DNA from: Cinclus cinclus
Taxonomy: Eukaryota > Chordata > Aves > Passeriformes > Cinclidae
NCBI RefSeq assembly: GCF_963662255.1
Contig: NW_026912062.1
Coordinates: forward strand, 496,001 to 560,000
Reading direction: 5' to 3'
Length of the DNA: 64,000 bases
The first letter of the stretch is position 1. Every line of letters begins with the position of its first letter. Shown here piece after piece: positions 11,871-22,444 of the stretch. A model generated the notes under the pieces. The model worked only from the letters and a program-made list of their open reading frames with translations, had not been told where the DNA came from and did not search any database. Position numbers and translations under genes: made by a program.

Positions 11871-13031
11871 AAAGTGCCTCCTTTCGGAGCCAACTTGCCT
11901 GCGGCCCGTCCTGGGCTTTTGCCTCCAAAAATTCCATAAGGACGAGGATTTCTCCCAGACCAAAGCTGCCCCCTCCTCCAAACCTGGCTGCCATCGGAGG
12001 CCCAAACGCGCCCTACAAAATGACATCTGCCAAGTGGGCTCTTGAGTTTGGCTTCTTGGGTGGAAGTACCTCCTTTCAAAGCCAACTTGCCTGCGGCCCG
12101 TGCTGGGCTTTTGCCTCCAAAAATTCCATAAGGACGAGGATTTCTCCCAGACCAAAGCTGCCCCCTCCTCCAAACCTGGCTGCCATCGGTGGCCCAAACG
12201 TGCCCTACAAAATGACATCTGCCAAGTGGGCTCCTGAGTTTGGCTTCTTGGGGGAAAGTGCCTCCTTTCAAAGCCAACTTGCCTGCAGCCCGTGCTGGGC
12301 TTTAGACTACAAAAATTCCATAAGGACGAGGATTTCTCCCAGACCAAAGCTGCCCCCTCCTCCAAACCTGGCTGCCATCGGAGGCCCAAACGCGCCCCAC
12401 AAAATGACATCTGCATTGAGGGTTCTTGAGTTTGGCTTCTTGGGGAAAAGTGCCTCCTTTCGGAGCCAACTTGCCTAACTAGGCTGCAGCCCATTCTGGG
12501 CTTTTGCCTACAAAAATTCCATAAGGACGAGGATTTCTCCCAGACCAAAGCTGCCCCCTCCTCCAAACCTAGCTGACATCGGTGGCCCAAACGCGCCCTA
12601 CAAAATGACATCTGCCAAGTGGACTCCTGAGTTTGGCTTCTTGGGGGAAAGTGCCTCCTTTCGGAGCCAACTTGCCTGCGGCCCGTGCTGGGCTTTTGCC
12701 TACAAAAATTCCAGAAGGACGAGGATTTCTCCCAGACCAAAGCTGCCCCCTCCTCCAAACCTGGCTGCCATCGGAGGCCCAAACGTGCCCTACAAAATGA
12801 CGCCTGCCAAGTGGCCTCTTGAGTTTGGCTTCTTGGGTGGAAGTGCCTCCTTTCAAAGCCAACTTGCCTGCGGCCCGTCCTGGGCTTTTGCCTACAAAAA
12901 TTCCATAAGGACGAGGATTTCTCCCAGACCAAAGCTGCCCCCTCCTCCAAACCTGGCTGCCATCGGAGGCCCAAACGCGCCCTACAAAATGACATCTGCC
13001 AAGTGGGCTCTTGAGTCTGGCTTCTTGCGGA
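11871..13031 (+). repeat. 6-mer HOR copy 2 (1,161 bp)
   Basis: Second tandem copy, with tagctgacatcggtgg at 12570 matching 11409. It carries private changes near its end (gacgcctgcc and gtggcctctt near 12800, gagtctggc near 13014). The match fades near 12976. Confidence 0.82.
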
Positions 13032-13180
13032 AAAGTGCCTCCTTTCAAAGCCAACTTGCCTAACTAGCCTGCAGCCCATTCTGGGCTTTTGCCTACAAAA
13101 ATTCCATAAGGATGAGGATTTCTCCCAGACCAAAGCTGCCCCCTCCTCCAAACCTGGCTGCCATCGGAGGCCCAAACGCG

Positions 13181-13948
13181 CCCCACAAAATGACACCTGC
13201 ATTGAGGGTTCTTGAGTTTGGCTTCCTGGAGAAAAGTGCCTCCTTTCGGAGTCAACTTGCCTGCGGCCCATGCAGGGCTTTTGCCTACAAAAATTCCAGA
13301 AGGACGAGGATTTCTCCCAGACCAAAGCTGCCCCCTCCTCCAAACCTGGCTGCCATCGGAGGCCCAAACGTGCCCTACAAAATGACACCTGCCAAGTGGG
13401 CTCTTGAGTTTGGCTTCTTGGGTGGAAGTGCCTCCTTTCAAAGCCAACTTGCCTGCGGCCCGTCCTGGGCTTTTGCCTCCAAAAATTCCATAAGGACGAG
13501 GATTTCTCCCAGACCAAAGCTGCCCCCTCCTCCAAACCTGGCTGCCATCGGAGGCCCAAACGCGCCCCACAAAATGACACCTGCATTGAGGGTTCTTGAG
13601 TTTGGCTTCCTGGAGAAAAGTGCCTCCTTTCGGAGTCAACTTGCCTGCGGCCCATGCAGGGCTTTTGCCTACAAAAATTCCAGAAGGACGAGGATTTCTC
13701 CCAGACCAAAGCTGCCCCCTCCTCCAAACCTGGCTGCCATCGGAGGCCCAAACGTGCCCTACAAAATGACACCTGCCAAGTGGGCTCTTGAGTTTGGCTT
13801 CTTGGGTGGAAGTGCCTCCTTTCAAAGCCAACTTGCCTGCGGCCCGTCCTGGGCTTTTGCCTCCAAAAATTCCATAAGGACGAGGATTTCTCCCAGACCA
13901 AAGCTGCCCCCTCCTCCAAACCTGGCTGCCATCGGAGGCCCAAACGCG
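13181..13948 (+). repeat. Dimer repeated twice (2x384 bp)
   Basis: A two-monomer unit starts at 13181 and again at 13565. The first monomer has cccacaaaatgacacctgcattgagg and the cctggagaaaag form, ending in cccatgcaggg. The second has ccagaagg, aacgtgcc and gggtggaag. The same dimer appears as a single copy at one HOR position throughout the core (for example from about 28800). Confidence 0.85.
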
Positions 13949-14720
13949 CCCTACAAAATGACATCTGCCAAGTGGGCTCTTGAGTTTGGGTTCGTGGGGA
14001 AAAGTGCTTCCTTTCGGAGCCAAAATGCCTAACTTGCCTGCGGCCCGTCCTGGGCTTTTGAGTACAAAAATTCCAGAAGGATGAGGATTTCTCCCAGACC
14101 AAAGCTGCCCCCTCCTCCAAACCTGGCTGCCATCGGAGGCCCAAACGCGCCCTACAAAATGACATCTGCCAAGTGGGCTCTTGAGTTTGGCTTCTTGGGG
14201 GAAAGTGCTTCCTTTCGGAGCCAAAATGCCTAAAATGCCTGAGGCCCGTCCTGGGCTTTTGAGTACAAAAATTCCAGAAGGATGAGGATTTCTCCCAGAC
14301 CAAAGCTGCCCCCTCCTCCAAACCTGGCTGCCATCGGAGGCCCAAACGCGCCCTACAAAATGACATCTGCCAAGTGGGCTCTTGAGTTTGGCTTCTTGGG
14401 GAAAAGTGCCTCCTTTCGGAGTCAACTTGCCGGCGGCCCATGCAGGGCTTTTGCTACAAAAATTCCATAAGGACGAGGATTTCTCCCAGACCAAAGCTGC
14501 CCCCTCCTCCAAACCTGGCTGCCATCGGAGGCCCAAACGTGCCCTACAAAATGACATCTGCCAAGTGGGCTCTTGAGTTTCGCTTCTTGGGTGGAAGTGC
14601 CTCCTTTCGGAGCCAACTTGCCTGCGGCCTGTCCTGGGCTTTTGCCTCCAAAAATTCCATAAGGACGAGGATTTCTCCCAGACCAAAGCTGCCCCCTCCT
14701 CCAAACCTGGCTGCCATCGG
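13949..14720 (+). repeat. Cluster of gagtac monomers at the edge of the core domain
   Basis: Monomers with gcttttgagtac (14060, 14261) and gtgcttcctttcggagccaaaatgcc follow one another here. One junction near 14225-14241 has aaaatgcct twice instead of aatgcct then aacttgcct. After this point I did not see gagtac again until 44741. Confidence 0.8.
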
Positions 14721-17700
14721 AGGCCCAAACGCGCCCTACAAAATGACACCTGCCAAGTGGGCTCTTGAGTTTGGCTTCTTGGGTGGAAGTACCTCCTTTC
14801 AAAGCCAACTTGCCTGCGGCCCGTGCTGGGCTTTTGCCTACAAAAATTCCATAAGGACGAGGATTTCTCCCAGACCAAAGCTGCCCCCTCCTCCAAACCT
14901 GGCTGCCATCGGTGGCCCAAACGCGCCCTACAAAATGACATCTGCCAAGTGGGCTCCTGAGTTTGGCTTCTTGGGGGAAAGTGCCTCCTTTGAAAGCCAA
15001 CTTGCCTGCAGCCCGTGCTGGGCTTTAGACTACAAAAATTCCATAAGGACGAGGATTTCTCCCAGACCAAAGCTGCCCCCTCCTCCAAACCTGGCTGCCA
15101 TCGGAGGCCCAAACGCGCCCCACAAAATGACATCTGCATTGAGGGTTCTTGAGTTTGGCTTCTTGGGGAAAAGTGCCTCCTTTCGGAGCCAACTTGCCTA
15201 ACTAGGCTGCAGCCCATGCAGGGCTTTTGCCTACAAAAATTCCATAAGGACGAGGATTTCTCCCAGACCAAAGCTGCCCCCTCCTCCAAACCTAGCTGAC
15301 ATCGGTGGCCCAAACGCGCCCTACAAAATGACATCTGCCAAGTGGACTCCTGAGTTTGGCTTCTTGGGGGAAAGTGCCTCCTTTCGGAGCCAACTTGCCT
15401 GCGGCCCGTCCTGGGCTTTAGACTACAAAAATTCCATAAGGACGAGGATTTCTCCCAGACCAAAGCTGCCCCCTCCTCCAAACCTGGCTGCCATCGGAGG
15501 CCCAAACGCGCCCCACAAAATGACATCTGCATTGAGGGTTCTTGAGTTTGGCTTCTTGGGGAAAAGTGCCTCCTTTCGGAGCCAACTTGCCTAACTAGGC
15601 TGCAGCCCATTCTGGGCTTTTGCCTACAAAAATTCCATAAGGACGAGGATTTCTCCCAGACCAAAGCTGCCCCCTCCTCCAAACCTAGCTGACATCGGTG
15701 GCCCAAACGCGCCCTACAAAATGACATCTGCCAAGTGGACTCCTGAGTTTGGCTTCTTGGGGGAAAGTGCCTCCTTTCGGAGCCAACTTGCCTGCGGCCC
15801 GTGCTGGGCTTTTGCCTACAAAAATTCCAGAAGGACGAGGATTTCTCCCAGACCAAAGCTGCCCCCTCCTCCAAACCTGGCTGCCATCGGAGGCCCAAAC
15901 GTGCCCTACAAAATGACACCTGCCAAGTGGGCTCTTGAGTTTGGCTTCTTGGGTGGAAGTGCCTCCTTTCAAAGCCAACTTGCCTGCGGCCCGTCCTGGG
16001 CTTTTGCCTACAAAAATTCCATAAGGACGAGGATTTCTCCCAGACCAAAGCTGCCCCCTCCTCCAAACCTGGCTGCCATCAGAGGCCCAAACGCGCCCTA
16101 CAAAATGACATCTGCCAAGTGGGCTCTTGAGTTTGGCTTCTTGGGGAAAAATGCCTCCTTTCAAAGCCAACTTGCCTAACTAGCCTGCAGCCCATTCTGG
16201 GCTTTTGCCTACAAAAATTCCATAAGGACGAGGATTTCTCCCAGACCAAAGCTGCCCCCTCCTCCAAACCTGGCTGCCATCGGAGGCCCAAACGCGCCCC
16301 ACAAAATGACACCTGCATTGAGGGTTCTTGAGTTTGGCTTCCTGGAGAAAAGTGCCTCCTTTCGGAGTCAACTTGCCTGCGGCCCATGCAGGGCTTTTGC
16401 CTACAAAAATTCCAGAAGGACGAGGATTTCTCCCAGACCAAAGCTGCCCCCTCCTCCAAACCTGGCTGCCATCGGAGGCCCAAACGTGCCCTACAAAATG
16501 ACACCTGCCAAGTGGGCTCTTGAGTTTGGCTTCTTGGGTGGAAGTGCCTCCTTTCAAAGCCAACTTGCCTGCGGCCCGTCCTGGGCTTTTGCCTACAAAA
16601 ATTCCATAAGGACGAGGATTTCTCCCAGACCAAAGCTGCCCCCTCCTCCAAACCTGGCTGCCATCGGAGGCCCAAACGCGCCCTACAAAATGACATCTGC
16701 CAAGTGGGTTCTTGAGTTTGGCTTCTTGGGGAAAAGTGCCTCCTTTCGGAGCCAACTTGCCTAACTAGGCTGCGGCCCGTCCTGGGCTTTTGCCTCCAAA
16801 AATTCCATAAGGACGAGGATTTCTCCCAGGCCAAAGCTGCCCCCTCCTCCAAACCTGGCTGCCATCGGAGGCCCAAACGCGCCCTACAAAATGACACCTG
16901 CCAAGTGGGCTCTTGAGTTTGGTTTCTTGGGGAAAAGTGACTCCTTTCAAAACCAACTTGCCTGCGTCCCGTCCCGGGCTTTAGACTACAAAAATTCCAT
17001 AAGGACGAGGATTCCTCCCAGACCAAAGCTGCCCCCTCCTCCAAACCTGGCTGCCATCGGAGGCCCAAACGCGCCCTACAAAATGACACCTGCCAAGTGG
17101 GCTCTTGAGTTTGGCTTCTTGGGTGGAAGTACCTCCTTTCAAAGCCAACTTGCCTGCGGCCCGTGCTGGGCTTTTGCCTACAAAAATTCCATAAGGACGA
17201 GGATTTCTCCCAGACCAAAGCTGCCCCCTCCTCCAAACCTGGCTGCCATCGGTGGCCCAAACGCGCCCTACAAAATGACATCTGCCAAGTGGGCTCTTGA
17301 GTTTGGCTTCTTGGGGGAAAGTGCCTCCTTTCAAAGCCAACTTGCCTGCAGCCCGTGCTGGGCTTTAGACTACAAAAATTCCATAAGGACGAGGATTTCT
17401 CCCAGACCAAAGCTGCCCCCTCCTCCAAACCTGGCTGCCATCGGAGGCCCAAACGCGCCCCACAAAATGACATCTGCATTGAGGGTTCTTGAGTTTGGCT
17501 TCTTGGGGAAAAGTGCCTCCTTTCGGAGCCAACTTGCCTAACTAGGCTGCAGCCCATTCTGGGCTTTTGCCTACAAAAATTCCATAAGGACGAGGATTTC
17601 TCCCAGACCAAAGCTGCCCCCTCCTCCAAACCTAGCTGACATCGGTGGCCCAAACGCGCCCTACAAAATGACATCTGCCAAGTGGACTCCTGAGTTTGGC

Positions 17701-18148
17701 TTCTTGGGGGAAAGTGCCTCCTTTCGGAGCCAACTTGCCTGCGGCCCGTGCTGGGCTTTTGCCTACAAAAATTCCAGAAGGACGAGGATTTCTCCCAGAC
17801 CAAAGCTGCCCCCTCCTCCAAACCTGGCTGCCATCGGAGGCCCAAACGCGCCCTACAAAATGACACCTGCCAAGTGGGCTCTTGAGTTTGGCTTCTTGGG
17901 TGGAAGTGCCTCCTTTCAAAGCCAACTTGCCTGCGGCCCGTCCTGGGCTTTTGCCTCCAAAAATTCCATAAGGACGAGGATTTCTCCCAGACCAAAGCTG
18001 CCCCCTCCTCCAAACCTGGCTGCCATCGGAGGCCCAAACGCGCCCTGCAAAATAACATCTGCCAAGTGGGCTCTTGAGTTTGGCTTCTTGCGGAAAAGTG
18101 CCTCCTTTCAAAGCCAACTTGCCTAACTAGCCTGCGGCCCGTGCTGGG
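14721..18148 (+). repeat. Left edge of core domain, partial 22-mer unit
   Basis: This stretch matches about 19017-22444 at a spacing of 4,296 bp (22x192 + 8x9). It is therefore the tail of a long HOR unit whose head is missing or replaced on the left. It contains tagctgacatcggtgg monomers near 15291, 15686 and 17633, and the first core-type cccgtcccgggctttagac monomer near 16970. Confidence 0.8.
16961..16995 (+). repeat. cccgtcccgggc monomer, core form (tttagac)
   Basis: The same left part as the flank form, but the CCCGGG palindrome is followed by ctttagactac and no base is lost, so the monomer is 192 bp. It occurs near 16981, 21277, 23425, 24796, 26944, 29485 (with cacggg), 31642, 34567, 36531, 38880, 41805, 44345 and 49407. 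The tttagac segment is shared with another monomer type, which suggests gene conversion. Confidence 0.85.
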
Positions 18149-21100
18149 CATTAGACTACAAAAATTTCATAACGACGAGGATTTCTCCCAGACCAAAGCT
18201 GCCCCCTCCTCCAAACCTGGCTGCCATCAGAGGCCCAAACGCGCCCCACAAAATGACATCTGCCAAGTGGGCTCTTGAGTTTGGCTTCTTTGGGAAAAGT
18301 GCCTCCTTTCGGAGCCAACTTGCCTAACTAGGCTGTGGCCCGTCCTGGGCTTTTGCCTCCAAAAATTCCATAAGGACGAGGATTTCTCCCAGGCCAAAGC
18401 TGCCCCCTCCTCCAAACCTGGCTGCCATCGGAGGCCCAAACGCGCCCCACAAAATGACACCTGCATTGAGGGTTCTTGAGTTTGGCTTCCTGGAGAAAAG
18501 TGCCTCCTTTCGGAGTCAACTTGCCTGCGGCCCATGCAGGGCTTTTGCCTACAAAAATTCCAGAAGGACGAGGATTTCTCCCAGACCAAAGCTGCCCCCT
18601 CCTCCAAACCTGGCTGCCATCGGAGGCCCAAACGTGCCCTACAAAATGACACCTGCCAAGTGGGCTCTTGAGTTTGGCTTCTTGGGTGGAAGTGCCTCCT
18701 TTCAAAGCCAACTTGCCTGCGGCCCGTGCTGGGCTTTTGCCTACAAAAATTCCATAAGGACGAGGATTTCTCCCAGACCAAAGCTGCCCCCTCCTCCAAA
18801 CCTGGCTGCCATCGGAGGCCCAAACGTGCCCTACAAAATGACATCTGCCAAGTGGGCTCTTGAGTTTGGCTTCTTGGGGAAAAGTGCCTCCTTTCGGAGC
18901 CAACTTGCCTAACTAGGCTGCGGCCCGTCCTGGGCTTTTGCCTCCAAAAATTCCATAAGGACGAGGATTTCTCCCAGGCCAAAGCTGCCCCCTCCTCCAA
19001 ACCTGGCTGCCATCGGAGGCCCAAACGCGCCCTACAAAATGACACCTGCCAAGTGGGCTCTTGAGTTTGGCTTCTTGGGTGGAAGTACCTCCTTTCAAAG
19101 CCAACTTGCCTGCGGCCCGTGCTGGGCTTTTGCCTACAAAAATTCCATAAGGACGAGGATTTCTCCCAGACCAAAGCTGCCCCCTCCTCCAAACCTGGCT
19201 GCCATCGGTGGCCCAAACGCGCCCTACAAAATGACATCTGCCAAGTGGGCTCCTGAGTTTGGCTTCTTGGGGGAAAGTGCCTCCTTTGAAAGCCAACTTG
19301 CCTGCAGCCCGTGCTGGGCTTTAGACTACAAAAATTCCATAAGGACGAGGATTTCTCCCAGACCAAAGCTGCCCCCTCCTCCAAACCTGGCTGCCATCGG
19401 AGGCCCAAACGCGCCCCACAAAATGACATCTGCATTGAGGGTTCTTGAGTTTGGCTTCTTGGGGAAAAGTGCCTCCTTTCGGAGCCAACTTGCCTAACTA
19501 GGCTGCAGCCCATGCAGGGCTTTTGCCTACAAAAATTCCATAAGGACGAGGATTTCTCCCAGACCAAAGCTGCCCCCTCCTCCAAACCTAGCTGACATCG
19601 GTGGCCCAAACGCGCCCTACAAAATGACATCTGCCAAGTGGACTCCTGAGTTTGGCTTCTTGGGGGAAAGTGCCTCCTTTCGGAGCCAACTTGCCTGCGG
19701 CCCGTCCTGGGCTTTAGACTACAAAAATTCCATAAGGACGAGGATTTCTCCCAGACCAAAGCTGCCCCCTCCTCCAAACCTGGCTGCCATCGGAGGCCCA
19801 AACGCGCCCCACAAAATGACATCTGCATTGAGGGTTCTTGAGTTTGGCTTCTTGGCGAAAAGTGCCTCCTTTCGGAGCCAACTTGCCTAACTAGGCTGCA
19901 GCCCATTCTGGGCTTTTGCCTACAAAAATTCCATAAGGACGAGGATTTCTCCCAGACCAAAGCTGCCCCCTCCTCCAAACCTAGCTGACATCGGTGGCCC
20001 AAACGCGCCCTACAAAATGACATCTGCCAAGTGGACTCCTGAGTTTGGCTTCTTGGGGGAAAGTGCCTCCTTTCGGAGCCAACTTGCCTGCGGCCCGTGC
20101 TGGGCTTTTGCCTACAAAAATTCCAGAAGGACGAGGATTCCTCCCAGACCAAAGCTGCCCCCTCCTCCAAACCTGGCTGCCATCGGAGGCCCAAACGTGC
20201 CCTACAAAATGACACCTGCCAAGTGGGCTCTTGAGTTTGGCTTCTTGGGTGGAAGTGCCTCCTTTCAAAGCCAACTTGCCTGCGGCCCGTCCTGGGCTTT
20301 TGCCTACAAAAATTCCATAAGGACGAGGATTTCTCCCAGACCAAAGCTGCCCCCTCCTCCAAACCTGGCTGCCATCAGAGGCCCAAACGCGCCCTACAAA
20401 ATGACATCTGCCAAGTGGGCTCTTGAGTTTGGCTTCTTGGGGAAAAATGCCTCCTTTCAAAGCCAACTTGCCTAACAAGCCTGCAGCCCATTCTGGGCTT
20501 TTGCCTACAAAAATTCCATAAGGACGAGGATTTCTCCCAGACCAAAGCTGCCCCCTCCTCCAAACCTGGCTGCCATCGGAGGCCCAAACGCGCCCCACAA
20601 AATGACACCTGCATTGAGGGTTCTTGAGTTTGGCTTCCTGGAGAAAAGTGCCTCCTTTCGGAGTCAACTTGCCTGCGGCCCATGCAGGGCTTTTGCCTCC
20701 AAAAATTCCATAAGGACGAGGATTTCTCCCAGACCAAAGCTGCCCCCTCCTCCAAACCTGGCTGCCATCGGAGGCCCAAACGTGCCCTACAAAATGACAC
20801 CTGCCAAGTGGGCTCTTGAGTTTGGCTTCTTGGGTGGAAGTGCCTCCTTTCAAAGCCAACTTGCCTGCGGCCCGTCCTGGGCTTTTGCCTACAAAAATTC
20901 CATAAGGACGAGGATTTCTCCCAGACCAAAGCTGCCCCCTCCTCCAAACCTGGCTGCCATCGGAGGCCCAAACGCGCCCTACAAAATGACATCTGCATTG
21001 TGGGTTCTTGAGTTTGGCTTCTTGGGGAAAAGTGCCTCCTTTCGAAGCCAACTTGCCTAACTAGGCTGCGGCCCGTCCTGGGCTTTTGCCTCCAAAAATT

Positions 21101-22444
21101 CCATAAGGACGAGGATTTCTCCCAGGCCAAAGCTGCCCCCTCCTCCAAACCTGGCTGCCATCGGAGGCCCAAACGCGCCCTACAAAATGACACCTGCCAA
21201 GTGGGCTCTTGAGTTTGGTTTCTTGGGGAAAAGTGACTCCTTTCAAAACCAACTTGCCTGCGTCCCGTCCCGGGCTTTAGACTACAAAAATTCCATAAGG
21301 ACGAGGATTCCTCCCAGACCAAAGCTGCCCCCTCCTCCAAACCTGGCTGCCATCGGAGGCCCAAACGCGCCCTACAAAATGACACCTGCCAAGTGGGCTC
21401 TTGAGTTTGGCTTCTTGGGTGGAAGTACCTCCTTTCAAAGCCAACTTGCCTGGGGCCCGTGCTGGGCTTTTGCCTACAAAAATTCCATAAGGACGAGGAT
21501 TTCTCCCAGACCAAAGCTGCCCCCTCCTCCAAACCTGGCTGCCATCGGTGGCCCAAACGCGCCCTACAAAATGACATCTGCCAAGTGGGCTCCTGAGTTT
21601 GGCTTCTTGGGGGAAAGTGCCTCCTTTCAAAGCCAACTTGCCTGCAGCCCGTGCTGGGCTTTAGACTACAAAAATTCCATAAGGACGAGGATTTCTCCCA
21701 GACCAAAGCTGCCCCCTCCTCCAAACCTGGCTGCCATCGGAGGCCCAAACGCGCCCCACAAAATGACATCTGCATTGAGGGTTCTTGAGTTTGGCTTCTT
21801 GGGGAAAAGTGCCTCCTTTCGGAGCCAACTTGCCTAACTAGGCTGCAGCCCATTCTGGGCTTTTGCCTACAAAAATTCCATAAGGACGAGGATTTCTCCC
21901 AGACCAAAGCTGCCCCCTCCTCCAAACCTAGCTGACATCGGTGGCCCAAACGCGCCCTACAAAATGACATCTGCCAAGTGGACTCCTGAGTTTGGCTTCT
22001 TGGGGGAAAGTGCCTCCTTTCGGAGCCAACTTGCCTGCGGCCCGTGCTGGGCTTTTGCCTACAAAAATTCCAGAAGGACGAGGATTTCTCCCAGACCAAA
22101 GCTGCCCCCTCCTCCAAACCTGGCTGCCATCGGAGGCCCAAACGTGCCCTACAAAATGACACCTGCCAAGTGGGCTCTTGAGTTTGGCTTCTTGGGTGGA
22201 AGTGCCTCCTTTCAAAGCCAACTTGCCTGCGGCCCGTCCTGGGCTTTTGCCTACAAAAATTCCATAAGGACGAGGATTTCTCCCAGACCAAAGCTGCCCC
22301 CTCCTCCAAACCTGGCTGCCATCGGAGGCCCAAACGCGCCCTACAAAATGACATCTGCCAAGTGGGCTCTTGAGTTTGGCTTCTTGCGGAAAAGTGCCTC
22401 CTTTCAAAGCCAACTTGCCTAACTAGCCTGCGGCCCGTGCTGGG
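18149..22444 (+). repeat. Core HOR unit 1, 22 monomers (4,296 bp)
   Basis: Bounded by landmark monomers with gcattagac and tttcataacgacg. The length equals 22x192 + 8x9. Its right 3.4 kb repeats the left-edge partial unit. It contains two copies of the 393 bp pair (cgccccacaaaatgacatctgcattgagg monomer plus tagctgacatcggtgg monomer) near 19.4-20.1 kb. Confidence 0.85.

Noticed and set aside
9948..14441. 1,497-codon minus-strand ORF as a repeat-protein gene
   Set aside because: It starts at an ordinary in-repeat ATG and is one of three frames open in the same DNA. It has no upstream unique region, splice structure or domain, and is broken elsewhere by single-base losses. It reads as satellite, not a gene.
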